Assembly (NCBI GenBank): GCA_018372435.1
Contig: JAHAJA010000013.1
Span: forward strand, 31,863 to 95,862
Source of the DNA: Clostridiales bacterium
GTDB lineage: Bacteria > Bacillota > Clostridia > Lachnospirales > Lachnospiraceae
Length of the DNA: 64,000 nucleotides
Direction: 5' to 3'
Below the pieces are notes generated by a model. It searched no databases, was not told the origin of the DNA, and saw only the letters and a program-made list of their open reading frames with translations. The translations under genes and the position numbers were made by a program. Position 1 is the stretch's first letter, and each line of letters begins with the position of its first letter. Shown one piece after another: positions 9,146 through 17,644 of this stretch.

Positions 9146-9781
9146 ATGAGATTAAGAAATGTGAAAGGTGCAAGAGAGAATATTGCTGCCAGTCAATTTG
9201 TTATTCATAATCCAGAAGAATATAAAGGTAAGTGGAGGGAATTATTTCAAAACAATAATCCAATTCATATAGAAATCGGAATGGGTAAGGGAAAATTCAT
9301 TCAGACTTTAGCAAGTAACAATCCTAATATAAATTATATCGGCATTGAGAAGTTTTCAAGTGTTCTTATACGAGCAATTGAAAAGCGTAATGAATTAGAT
9401 ATTGAAAACTTATATTTTATAAGAATGGATGCAGAAGAAATTGTTAATATCTTTGAAGAAGGCGAAATAAATCAGATCTATCTTAATTTCTCAGACCCAT
9501 GGCCGAAAGATCGCCATGCAAAGAGAAGATTAACTTCAAAAGAATTCTTTGGAAGATATAATAAAATTCTTAAAGAAGATGGAGTAGTAATCTTTAAAAC
9601 TGATAATCGTGAATTATTTGATTTTTCAGTAGAAGAGATACCTCAAGCCAACTGGAAACTAAAAGAAGTAACATATGATCTTCATAATAGTGAGTTTGTA
9701 CAGGGTAATGTTATGACTGAGTATGAAGAAAGATTTGTTACAGAAGGAAAAGCAATTAATCGATTGGTTGCATATCGTTAG
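9146..9781 (+). CDS. trmB: tRNA (guanine-N7-)-methyltransferase
   Basis: Methylates G46 of tRNA variable loops using S-adenosylmethionine. The SAM-binding motif IEIGMGKGKFI, the family signature SDPWPKDRHAKRRL and the ending EERFVTEGKAINRLVAYR are all present. Family members begin MRLRN, which is met at 9146 (211 residues). The frame also extends upstream to a TTG at 9101 that has GAAAGGAG 7 bases before it, while 9146 has only GGAA. The true start is therefore uncertain between a family-typical 211-residue form and a 226-residue form. It is probably monocistronic behind its own promoter. Confidence 0.93.
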   Translation: MRLRNVKGARENIAASQFVIHNPEEYKGKWRELFQNNNPIHIEIGMGKGKFIQTLASNNPNINYIGIEKFSSVLIRAIEKRNELDIENLYFIRMDAEEIVNIFEEGEINQIYLNFSDPWPKDRHAKRRLTSKEFFGRYNKILKEDGVVIFKTDNRELFDFSVEEIPQANWKLKEVTYDLHNSEFVQGNVMTEYEERFVTEGKAINRLVAYR

Positions 9782-9903
9782 TAAATGTAGCGATGTTTGA
9801 GTTATTAATAACTAAGAACTTTCATAATATACATGTGTGAAACTTGATTTACTGCATATAATAGAAATGTATTATATTGTTTTGAAAGGGTATGGTTTTA
9901 TAT

Positions 9904-10044
9904 ATGGGAAAATCAATTAAGTCAAGTATCGCACGCTCATTAAGTGGAAATATGTCACTTAATAGGAAATCTTTAAACCTGAAACGTTCTTGGGAAGATG
10001 TAGAAAAATTATTGCAATCAGTAGGAACAAAAAAGAAAAAATAA
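9904..10044 (+). CDS. 46-residue basic small protein of unknown function
   Basis: A 46-codon frame opens with MGKSIKSSIARSLSGNMSL and closes with VEKLLQSVGTKKKK. It is strongly basic, with a central KRSWEDVEKLL segment that could form an amphipathic helix. AAAGGG lies about 13 bases upstream, similar to the long spacings elsewhere in this genome. It ends 17 bases before trxA, so the two are probably co-transcribed. I do not recognise a family. It could be nucleic-acid binding, or it could be chance; codon use looks like that of its neighbours. Confidence 0.45.
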   Translation: MGKSIKSSIARSLSGNMSLNRKSLNLKRSWEDVEKLLQSVGTKKKK

Positions 10045-10061
10045 CATTGGAGGAAAATAAA

Positions 10062-10379
10062 ATGGCATTTATATTTACAGATGAAAACTTTGAGCAAGAG
10101 GCATTACAAAGTGAGCAATTAGTAGTAGTTGATTTTTATGCAGACTGGTGTGGACCATGTAAGATGATGGCACCAGTTGTTGAAGAACTAGCAGAGGGTT
10201 ATAATGGCCAAGTAAAGATTGGTAAGTTAAACGTTGATAACTCTCCAGCAACAGCAGCAAACTATAAAGTTATGACCATTCCTACAATTGTATTCATTAA
10301 GAATGGCAATGTAGTAGAGAGTATTGTTGGTGTAGTTTCAAAGGCACAATTAGAAGAGAAAATTAAAGCAAATATGTAA
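10062..10379 (+). CDS. trxA: Thioredoxin
   Basis: General cytosolic disulfide reductase. The 105-residue protein has the canonical active site WCGPCK around residues 28-33, the cis-proline loop MTIPTIVFIKNG, and DFYADWC leading into the active site. The start at 10062 has TTGGAGGA 7 bases upstream; the frame extends upstream only as read-through of the small basic gene. The size and motif set are those of classical thioredoxins. A strong terminator follows immediately. Confidence 0.97.
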   Translation: MAFIFTDENFEQEALQSEQLVVVDFYADWCGPCKMMAPVVEELAEGYNGQVKIGKLNVDNSPATAANYKVMTIPTIVFIKNGNVVESIVGVVSKAQLEEKIKANM

Positions 10380-10386
10380 CATAATT

Positions 10387-10436
10387 AAAAGAGTGTGTCA
10401 TGGGCATGGAAACTAAGCTTATGGCACACTCTTTTT
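10387..10436. terminator. Bidirectional terminator between trxA and the AI-2E permease gene
   Basis: AAAAGAGTGTG...CACACTCTTTTT forms a long stem with A-run and T-run on the two sides, so it can serve both converging transcripts. Confidence 0.85.
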
Positions 10437-10461
10437 AACGTTTGATATTATTTAGTAATGT

Positions 10462-11700
10462 CTAGTCTTCCGAAACGGTAATGTTTTTTTGTTCTAGACG
10501 ATGAGTAATAGCTTTATCTAATAGATAAGCTATTACGGCTGTGATTGGGACCCCTAAAAACATACCAATAACCCCGAAGCAGGCACCACCAACAGTTATG
10601 CCAAAGATAACCCAAAGTGGTTTTAAACCTGTAGATTCACCAAGGATTTTAGGTCCAAGATACAAACCATCAAATTGCTGCAAAACAAGAATCATGAAAG
10701 CAAATATAATTGCTTTGATTGGGTCAATTACTAAGAAGAGAATAACCCCTGGTACGGCACCAATGAATGGTCCAAAGTAAGGAATCATATTAGTAATACC
10801 AACAATTACGCTTAATAATATAGCATAGTTAAGTTGTAGGATTCTCATTAAGATATAACAAATAATGCCGATAATCAATGAATCTATTGTTTTGCCTACG
10901 ATAAATCTATTAAAGATAGAGTTACACTCTTTTGCATTGGAGAATAGTCTGTTTGCTTTTGATACAGGTACAAAAGAGTAGATAATACGTTTTACGTTCT
11001 TTTTCAAGGTCTTCTTATCTGATAACATATAACAAGAAATTACGATAGATAAAATTATATTGATAATTACACGTATAATAGATACGGAAATATTAATAAG
11101 TGTAGGGAATATATTTGATAATAGGTTTGTTCCATAACTTATTATCTCAGGAATAGCACCAGTAATCTTATCCTCTATAATACCAAAATCAATATAAGGA
11201 AAGGTTTCTTCTAAATTCTGAATATAAAAAACGGCTTTTCCTGAAACATTTGCAATTGTACCATTTAGTTCAGATAAAGTAGTTATTAATTCTGGTATAA
11301 TATAGAACAATGAAATAGCAATTATACCTATAACAATTAGATAGGACAATAATATAGCTAGTATTTTTCTAAGTTTCTCACGTTTAATCTTAAGTATCTT
11401 TAATAAAAACCGATTATCAATAGCAATAACGATAGGATTTAAAATATATGCGATAAAGAATGCAACGATAAATGGTGAGAGTACATTTATTACTTGTTTT
11501 ATAGCAGAAACAGTATAGGAGAAGTTAAGTATTAGACTTATGATAATAGTACCAATAGCTATAACTGTTAGTGCATATATACTAATAATAAAATAGTTCC
11601 GATTAGTTTGAAACTTATGCGAATGTATATCGTCGGATAATATTGCTGTTTTATCAGATCTTGAAGCGGTATCCTCTTTCTTTGGTGTTGGATTAACCAA
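10462..11700 (-). CDS. AI-2E family transporter (PerM/YubA type)
   Basis: Polytopic membrane protein of 412 residues with about eight spans. An N-terminal hydrophilic stretch of some 30 residues is followed by a first span (YFIISIYALTVIAIGTIII). The family landmarks are VLSPFIVAFFIAYILNPIV and, in the C-terminal half, LLSVIVGITNMIPYFGPFIGAVPG and LLVLQQFDGLYLGPKILG-like segments. Members have been linked to AI-2 export or to ion/osmolyte efflux; the substrate here is unknown. The start is a TTG at 11700 with GGGGG 7 bases upstream. It is monocistronic and converges on trxA. Confidence 0.88.
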   Translation of the reverse strand: MVNPTPKKEDTASRSDKTAILSDDIHSHKFQTNRNYFIISIYALTVIAIGTIIISLILNFSYTVSAIKQVINVLSPFIVAFFIAYILNPIVIAIDNRFLLKILKIKREKLRKILAILLSYLIVIGIIAISLFYIIPELITTLSELNGTIANVSGKAVFYIQNLEETFPYIDFGIIEDKITGAIPEIISYGTNLLSNIFPTLINISVSIIRVIINIILSIVISCYMLSDKKTLKKNVKRIIYSFVPVSKANRLFSNAKECNSIFNRFIVGKTIDSLIIGIICYILMRILQLNYAILLSVIVGITNMIPYFGPFIGAVPGVILFLVIDPIKAIIFAFMILVLQQFDGLYLGPKILGESTGLKPLWVIFGITVGGACFGVIGMFLGVPITAVIAYLLDKAITHRLEQKNITVSED

Positions 11701-11933
11701 TTTAAAACCCCCTACTCTAGTAACTAAATTATTTTTTGTAAATTGCTTGTATCATAATGAACATTTAGGACATAGTTTATGAATAGTTACATTTACTAAT
11801 TAGTATACAAAGAAAAAAGAATATTATCAATAATAGGAAGGTAAGATTATATAACAGTTTTTAGCAATAAATCGTTTATATTGTTTGAATAAACATAATT
11901 TTAAAAAAATTTAAAAAAAATTATAAAAAGTAC

Positions 11934-11962
11934 TTGCAATTTGTTTTTTGGTACGATATAAT
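11934..11962 (+). promoter_or_regulatory. Predicted promoter for tRNA-Lys
   Basis: TTGCAA at 11934-11939 and TATAAT at 11957-11962 with a 17-base spacer lie 21 bases before the tRNA 5' end. The region 11701-11933 upstream is AT-rich with no gene visible. Confidence 0.7.
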
Positions 11963-11983
11963 AATTCTTGCGTTAAGACGTAT

Positions 11984-12056
11984 GCGCTAATAGCTCAGTT
12001 GGTAGAGCACCTGACTCTTAATCAGGGTGTCCAGGGTTCGAACCCCTGTTGGCGTA
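11984..12056 (+). tRNA. tRNA-Lys (anticodon CTT)
   Basis: A full cloverleaf can be drawn. The acceptor arm pairs GCGCTAA with TTGGCGT, the D stem is GCTC/GAGC, and the anticodon stem CCTGA/TCAGG encloses CTCTTAA with anticodon CTT. The T arm is CAGGG/CCCTG with the GTTCGAAC loop. The 3' CCA is not encoded and must be added by nucleotidyltransferase. The first acceptor pair is a G-T wobble. It is transcribed from its own promoter and followed at once by a terminator. Confidence 0.95.
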
Positions 12057-12062
12057 TTATAA

Positions 12063-12108
12063 AGTACCGATTTTGAAGACGAAGGAGCTTCGGGGTTGGT
12101 GCTTTTTT
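12063..12108 (+). terminator. Terminator downstream of tRNA-Lys
   Basis: AGTACCGA pairs with TTGGTGCT (wobbles included), with an inner CGAAG/CTTCG hairpin, and is followed by six T residues. It sits 6 bases after the tRNA and 46 before the dehydrogenase gene. Confidence 0.65.
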
Positions 12109-12153
12109 GTTGCGTTTTGGTTTCAAATTGAAAGAAAGCAAAGGTATAAGATT

Positions 12154-13110
12154 ATGACATTAAACAGAAGCAAAATTGCTATTGTAGGTTGTGGCTTTGT
12201 AGGCTCTTCTACAGCCTTCAGCTTATTAACTCAAGGTGTTTGTGATGAAATCGTTCTTATTGATATTAATAAGGAAAAGGCTTATGGAGAAGTCCTTGAT
12301 TTAAAAAACTCCATTGAATATCTAAACCGTAATACAAAAGTTGTAGTTGGATCTTATGAAGATTGTAAAGATGTTGATATTGTTGTTATTACAGCAAGTG
12401 CCCCTATGGTAGAGAATCAAGAACAGAATCGGTTAACTATGTTAGAATCATCTAAAAAGATTGTTAAGAGTATTGTAGAACCAATTATGCAAAGTGGGTT
12501 TGATGGACACTTCATAATTATATCTAATCCAGTAGATATAATGGCTTACTATGTCTATAAATTATCGGGCTTACCTAAAAACCAAGTTATTGGTACAGGC
12601 ACCTCCCTTGATTCCGCAAGGCTTAAGAACTTCATTGCTGATTTGGTTCATGTTGATCCAAGAAGTGTCTATGCTTATACAATGGGTGAACATGGGGATT
12701 CACAGATGGTTCCGTGGTCTTGTGTAACCATTGGTGGGAAGGCTTTCTATGATGTAATTGAAGATAATAAAGAGCTTGTTGGGGAGGTTGATCTTGATGA
12801 GCTCGTTCATGAGACAACAAGAGCAGGTTGGGAGATTCTTAATAGAAAAGGTACCACGTATTATGGAATTGCAACTACAACAGTGGGTATTATCAAAGCG
12901 ATACTGAATGATGAGAATAAAATTATACCAGTATCAACATTGTTAGAAGGGGAATACGGGGAGGAAGGTATCTTTTGTGGAGTGCCGGTAGTACTTAATC
13001 GTACAGGTGCCTCTGATGTACTTGAAATCCACATGCGCGAAGATGAGATGGAGAAATTCAAGCGGTCTGCAAACATTATTAGAGAAAGCATTAGTAAGTT
13101 AGGCATGTAG
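12154..13110 (+). CDS. L-lactate dehydrogenase-like NAD-dependent 2-hydroxyacid dehydrogenase
   Basis: Reduces pyruvate or a related 2-oxoacid with NADH. The 318-residue protein has the Rossmann motif VGCGFVGSSTAF, the substrate loop NPVDIMAYYVYKLSGL, the catalytic His in GEHGDSQ, and KGTTYYGIA near the C-terminus, all typical of the L-LDH/MDH superfamily. The active-site loop is unusual: ASAPMVENQEQNR where LDHs usually read AGAPQKPGETR, so the specificity residue Gln is Met and the loop is longer. Substrate could therefore be a larger 2-oxoacid. The start at 12154 has AAAGG 10 bases upstream. It has its own terminator. Confidence 0.82.
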   Translation: MTLNRSKIAIVGCGFVGSSTAFSLLTQGVCDEIVLIDINKEKAYGEVLDLKNSIEYLNRNTKVVVGSYEDCKDVDIVVITASAPMVENQEQNRLTMLESSKKIVKSIVEPIMQSGFDGHFIIISNPVDIMAYYVYKLSGLPKNQVIGTGTSLDSARLKNFIADLVHVDPRSVYAYTMGEHGDSQMVPWSCVTIGGKAFYDVIEDNKELVGEVDLDELVHETTRAGWEILNRKGTTYYGIATTTVGIIKAILNDENKIIPVSTLLEGEYGEEGIFCGVPVVLNRTGASDVLEIHMREDEMEKFKRSANIIRESISKLGM

Positions 13111-13122
13111 TTAATAAATAGC

Positions 13123-13167
13123 AAAGATGGAATCTATATTAAAAGCATAGATTCCATCTTTTTATTT
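13123..13167 (+). terminator. Terminator after the lactate dehydrogenase-like gene
   Basis: AAAGATGGAATCTAT and ATAGATTCCATCTTT form a perfect 15-base stem with a 9-base loop and a T-run. Confidence 0.9.
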
Positions 13168-13197
13168 CTTATTATAATCAAAACCAAAAATATGTTC

Positions 13198-13226
13198 TTG
13201 TTTTTTCTCGTCTTATACTTTATAAT
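13198..13226 (+). promoter_or_regulatory. Predicted promoter of the FokI-like restriction-modification operon
   Basis: TTGTTT at 13198-13203 and a perfect TATAAT at 13221-13226 have a 17-base spacer. Transcription would begin near 13233, only 30 bases before the methyltransferase GTG start. Confidence 0.55.
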
Positions 13227-13234
13227 AACAACTA

Positions 13235-13249
13235 GGATGTTTTGGGATG
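13235..13249 (+). promoter_or_regulatory. Two GGATG motifs at the predicted transcription start of the R-M operon
   Basis: GGATG occurs at 13235-13239 and again at 13245-13249, spaced by one helical turn, just after the predicted -10 box and before the ribosome site. GGATG is the known recognition sequence of FokI, to which this system is clearly related. Self-methylation or binding here could autoregulate expression; that is inference. Confidence 0.35.
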
Positions 13250-13262
13250 TGGAGGAAGAGAC

Positions 13263-15239
13263 GTGAGATACATTGGAAGTAAAGCTGCATTATTAGATGA
13301 AATAGATAAAATGATTGCGAAGAATACAACTAGCAAGGAAGAAACATTTTGTGATATATTTGCTGGAACAGGTATTGTGGCTAGATATTTTAAGCAAAGA
13401 TATGCAGTTACTTCAAACGATATCTTACATTTTTCTTATGTTATGCAAAAGGCTACCATCGAGAACAATCTACCGCCTGATTTTACTAAGTTAAAAGAGT
13501 TGGGAGTTGAAGATCCAATTGCTTACCTAGAAGAGGCAAAGATAGAAGATGTGACTTATGAGGATGATTCCTTTTTTATTGCAAAACATTATTCTCCACA
13601 TGAGACGTGTGAAAGGATGTATCTTACCAATGGGAATGCATTGCGAATTGATTTTATACGTAATACTATTAATGATTGGTTTGATAAGGAATATATTGAT
13701 GAGAATACGTATTATTACCTTCTCGCGGGGCTGTTAGAAGGGGTTCCTTACGTATCTAATATTACAGGAACCTATGGTGCATATCTGAAGGAGTGGGATA
13801 AACGTGCCTATAAGAAGTTTGAGATGATACGCTTAGATGTAGTAAATAACGAGAAACAAAATCATAGTTATAATGAGGATGCACTTACGTTAATAAAGAA
13901 GATTGACGGAGATATTCTATATATAGATCCTCCTTATAATTCAAGACAATACGCACCAAATTACCACCTATTAGAGACATTATCAAAGTATGACTGCCCA
14001 GAGATTAAGGGCGTTACAGGAATTCGCTCTTATCAAGATTTGAAGTCACCATTTTGCATTAAATCAAAAGTGGAAGAAGCGTTTGACACATTAATTCGAG
14101 AAGCAAAGTTTACACATATTATAATGAGCTATAGTAGTGATGGGCTTATGAATGAATATCAAATTGAGACCATTCTAAAACGATATGGAGATCCTAAGAC
14201 TTATCAACTAAAGAAGATTCCTTATCGTAAATACAAAGGGAAACTGAATTCAGAAGGAAAGACCTTATATGAATATCTATTTTACATTAAGAAAGCACAA
14301 GCAGAAGGTAATGCAGAGAGTGATAATTCTGCAGAGGCGATTAAGGAAGGGAAACTTAGCGTAATTAACAAGAAGCAAGGTATTCATAATAGTGGTAAAT
14401 ATATTAAGAGCCCTCTAAACTATATAGGGGGAAAATATAAATTACTACCACAGATTATCCCGTTATTTCCTAACGATATCCGTACGTTTGTAGACTTATT
14501 CTGTGGAGGCTGTAATGTAAGTATGAATATCCAAGCGGATCGTATTATTTGCAATGATATTAATACTAAGATTGTTGAGTTATATAAAGCATTCAAGAAG
14601 ATGCCAATTCATAAAATTATTGATCGTATTGAAAAGAATATAGAAGACTATGGGTTATCGAAAGAGAATGAAGAAGGATTCAAAAAATTTCGTGATTATT
14701 ATAACGAAACAGGGAATCCAATTGATTTATATACATTAACATGTTATTCCTTCAACTACCAATTTCGTTTTAATAATAATTTGGAATACAACAATCCGTT
14801 TGGAAGAAATAGAAGTCAGTTTTCGGATAATATGAGAAAGAATCTATATTTATTTGTAGACCGACTACAATCCATGAATATCTCATTCTCCAGTAAGGAT
14901 TTTAGTAAAGTTTCACTTCGTAATTTATCAGAAGGGGATTTTATCTACTGTGATCCTCCATATTATATAACAACAGGCACCTATAATGATGGAAATCGTG
15001 GCTTCAAAGACTGGAGAGAAGAACAAGAGAGAGGATTATATAAGTATTTAGATAAAGCCGACAAGAAAGGTATTCGATTTGCATTATCGAATGTTATGGA
15101 ACACAAGGGAAGACACAATGACATATTGGAATCGTGGAGCGAGAAATACAATGTAATCGATTTGAATTTTGATTATTCCAATGCTAGTTATAATACATCA
15201 AGGGGCGGTAGCAGAGAAGTTCTAATTACCAATTATTAA
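13263..15239 (+). CDS. FokI-like double-domain DNA adenine methyltransferase (type IIS modification)
   Basis: Two complete N6-adenine methyltransferase domains lie in one 658-residue chain, the architecture of M.FokI, in which each half methylates one strand of an asymmetric site. Domain 1 opens RYIGSKAALLDEI, with SAM motif DIFAGTG (residues 31-37) and catalytic DPPYNSRQY from residue 222. Domain 2 opens SPLNYIGGKYKLL near residue 383, with DLFCGG and catalytic DPPYYIT from residue 564. The GTG at 13263 has GGAGG 7 bases upstream and gives the family N-terminus M-R-Y-I-G-S-K; the frame opens slightly earlier. It is followed after 71 bases by the cognate endonuclease. Confidence 0.92.
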   Translation: MRYIGSKAALLDEIDKMIAKNTTSKEETFCDIFAGTGIVARYFKQRYAVTSNDILHFSYVMQKATIENNLPPDFTKLKELGVEDPIAYLEEAKIEDVTYEDDSFFIAKHYSPHETCERMYLTNGNALRIDFIRNTINDWFDKEYIDENTYYYLLAGLLEGVPYVSNITGTYGAYLKEWDKRAYKKFEMIRLDVVNNEKQNHSYNEDALTLIKKIDGDILYIDPPYNSRQYAPNYHLLETLSKYDCPEIKGVTGIRSYQDLKSPFCIKSKVEEAFDTLIREAKFTHIIMSYSSDGLMNEYQIETILKRYGDPKTYQLKKIPYRKYKGKLNSEGKTLYEYLFYIKKAQAEGNAESDNSAEAIKEGKLSVINKKQGIHNSGKYIKSPLNYIGGKYKLLPQIIPLFPNDIRTFVDLFCGGCNVSMNIQADRIICNDINTKIVELYKAFKKMPIHKIIDRIEKNIEDYGLSKENEEGFKKFRDYYNETGNPIDLYTLTCYSFNYQFRFNNNLEYNNPFGRNRSQFSDNMRKNLYLFVDRLQSMNISFSSKDFSKVSLRNLSEGDFIYCDPPYYITTGTYNDGNRGFKDWREEQERGLYKYLDKADKKGIRFALSNVMEHKGRHNDILESWSEKYNVIDLNFDYSNASYNTSRGGSREVLITNY

Positions 15240-15310
15240 ATCAAAGGGTGTAGCAGAATGCTAGACACTCTAATCCTATCTAAAAAACGAACCATGAAAG
15301 GAGAAAAGGT

Positions 15311-17074
15311 ATGATTACAGTATGGCCAGTAGAGACTACGAATTTCCGCGCATTTGGCTGGGTGCAAGACCCTAGTAACTTACGAAGCTTATGTAATGTT
15401 ACCGCAATATTTGATGAAAATTCGTCAATGCATCAAGCATTAGTCTGCACTATTATACCTGGGCTAGTGGAGGAGAGGGACGGAAGGGATGAGCTAATAG
15501 AGGCCTTGAATAAGAGACCACTCCGTATTTCATATAGTAAGCTAGTTGGAACTGCATTCAAGCCAAGAAGTGCATCAAGATGTAATGGTATTGTACAGGC
15601 TACTGTGAAAGGCCAGGTAAGACCTTTCATAGGGGAGTGGCAAGCAGATAACTTTGTACGTTGGGCGTATGCATTTCATTTCATTCGATATAATTATGAG
15701 GATGACACATTTGAAATTACAGAAGAAGGCAGAGAATTAGTTAGAGCTAGAGGAGAGGAAGAGGAGTTAACGAAGGAAGAGACGGAGTTGTTAACTAGGG
15801 CTGCTCTATCCTATCCGCCAGCTGTGAGAATCTTACGTCTATTGGCAGATGAGGATGCACATCTTACAAAATTTGAACTTGGAAAACAGTTAGGGTTTAT
15901 TGGTGAGGGTGGTTTTACCAGTCTACCACAAAGTGTATTACTTCGTACATTAGCCATCACGAAAGATCCGTCAGACATTAATAAGATGAAAGCGGACTGG
16001 GAAGGTTCTAGCGATAAGTACGCAAGAATGATTGCTAAGTGGTTGGCTAAGTTAGGTCTTGTTGAGGCGGTTCCTAAAGCGTTCCAGGTACCGATTCAAA
16101 GTGAGGTGCATACAGTAACCATTGGACAGGCTTATCAAATAACGGCTAAGGGATATATGGCACTCAATCATACAAATGGAAAGAGTTCTTATAAGAAACT
16201 ATCTAAGAATGTATGTTTTGAGATGCTGGCAACGAAAGCTGGGGACCGAGAATATCTTAGAACGAGAAGAGCGTATCTGTTAAAATTTGTATCAGAATCA
16301 AAACAAGGTATTTCAGTAAGTCAATTAGTAGAAAGATTAGCAGAGTGTGGCTTAAACTGTGAAGAAGGTAGTATATCGGATGATATAAAGGGATTAATTA
16401 ATATAGGTCTGAATATAACTTGCAAAAACAACCTATATTATCTAGAAGATGTTCTAAATGATTTCTTAATACCTACAGCTAGATTAGAAGGTAAATCAGA
16501 AGTAGAGATAATAAAAGAACAGATGAGAGGAGAGCTAACGCATCTTTCTCATGAATATCTAGGCTTATTAGACCTTGCTTATGATAGTAAGCAAAATCGT
16601 CTGTTTGAACTTAAAACAATGCAGCTACTAACGGAAGAGTGTGGCTTTGAAGGCTTACATCTAGGAGGTAGCCGTAAACCAGATGGTATTGTATATACGA
16701 AAGATGAAAGTGAGCAAGTTGGTAAAGAAAATTACGGAATTATCATTGATACTAAAGCTTACTCGGGCGGTTATTCGCTACCTATTTCACAAGCAGATGA
16801 GATGGAACGTTATATTGGGGAAAACCAGACTCGCGATATCCGTATTAATTCCAATGAGTGGTGGAAGAATTTTGGGGATGGAGTAACGGAATATTATTAT
16901 TTGTTTGTAGCAGGACATTTTAAAGGAAAATACCAAGAACAAATTGAGAGGATTAATTGCAATAAGAATATAAAAGGGGCAGCAGTATCGATACAGCAGC
17001 TACTACGTATTGTTAATGACTATAAAGCTGGGAAACTTACACACGAAGATATGAAATTAAAATTATTTTATTAA
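15311..17074 (+). CDS. FokI-like type IIS restriction endonuclease
   Basis: The 587-residue protein is collinear with FokI (about 580 residues). The DNA-recognition half shows FGWVQDPSN at the N-terminus, SSYPPA-like SYPPAVRILRLL, LGKQLGF.GEGGFTSLP and NWEGSSDKYARM-like DWEGSSDKYARMI. The cleavage half shows HLGGSRKPDG (Asp458) and IIIDTKAYSGGY (Asp480, Lys482), equivalent to FokI Asp450, Asp467 and Lys469, then QADEMERYIGENQTR and LFVAGHFKG. All three catalytic residues are intact, so it should be active. The spacer between the two Asp residues is five residues longer than in FokI. AAAGGAG precedes the start. Confidence 0.93.
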   Translation: MITVWPVETTNFRAFGWVQDPSNLRSLCNVTAIFDENSSMHQALVCTIIPGLVEERDGRDELIEALNKRPLRISYSKLVGTAFKPRSASRCNGIVQATVKGQVRPFIGEWQADNFVRWAYAFHFIRYNYEDDTFEITEEGRELVRARGEEEELTKEETELLTRAALSYPPAVRILRLLADEDAHLTKFELGKQLGFIGEGGFTSLPQSVLLRTLAITKDPSDINKMKADWEGSSDKYARMIAKWLAKLGLVEAVPKAFQVPIQSEVHTVTIGQAYQITAKGYMALNHTNGKSSYKKLSKNVCFEMLATKAGDREYLRTRRAYLLKFVSESKQGISVSQLVERLAECGLNCEEGSISDDIKGLINIGLNITCKNNLYYLEDVLNDFLIPTARLEGKSEVEIIKEQMRGELTHLSHEYLGLLDLAYDSKQNRLFELKTMQLLTEECGFEGLHLGGSRKPDGIVYTKDESEQVGKENYGIIIDTKAYSGGYSLPISQADEMERYIGENQTRDIRINSNEWWKNFGDGVTEYYYLFVAGHFKGKYQEQIERINCNKNIKGAAVSIQQLLRIVNDYKAGKLTHEDMKLKLFY

Positions 17075-17101
17075 CTAATCTATTGAAAGAAGGGCTTTTT
17101 A

Positions 17102-17644
17102 ATGAAATTAATGATTGCATCAGATATTCATGGTTCAGAATATTATTGCGAAAAGTTATTAGATAGATATAGAGAAGAAAAAGCAGATAAATTAATACTG
17201 TTAGGAGATATTCTATACCATGGCCCTAGAAATGATCTACCGAAAGGGTACAATCCAAAAGGTGTGATTCATTTATTAAACCAGTGTAAAGAAGAAATCT
17301 TATGCGTTAGAGGGAACTGTGAAGCAGAAGTAGACCAAATGGTATTAGAATTTTCTGTTTTATCAGATTCTATGATTCTGTACTTAGATAATCGTATGGT
17401 TTTTGCTACACATGGGCATGTATTCAATAAAGAGAATCTGCCTAAACTGAAAAAAGGGGATATTCTACTTCATGGACATACCCATGTACAAGCGTTGGAA
17501 GAATATAATGGTTATCTTTATCTGAACCCGGGTTCTGTTTCAATCCCTAAGAACGGGAATGAACATAGTTACATGGTTTATGAGAATGCAACATATACAA
17601 TTAAGAACCTAGATGGTAAAGACATTAATTCAATGAAGGTTTAA
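17102..17644 (+). CDS. yfcE: YfcE-type metallophosphoesterase
   Basis: Binuclear-metal phosphodiesterase of the MJ0936/YfcE family. In the 180-residue protein the metal ligands follow the standard order: SDIHG, GDILYHGPRND, RGNCEAEVD, ATHGHVF and LLHGHTHVQ. Family members hydrolyse artificial phosphodiesters; the natural substrate is unsettled. The start has GAAAGAAGGG upstream. It lies 27 bases after the endonuclease, so it could share the transcript. Its stop overlaps by four bases the stop of the converging adenosyltransferase gene, with no terminator between them. Confidence 0.92.
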   Translation: MKLMIASDIHGSEYYCEKLLDRYREEKADKLILLGDILYHGPRNDLPKGYNPKGVIHLLNQCKEEILCVRGNCEAEVDQMVLEFSVLSDSMILYLDNRMVFATHGHVFNKENLPKLKKGDILLHGHTHVQALEEYNGYLYLNPGSVSIPKNGNEHSYMVYENATYTIKNLDGKDINSMKV

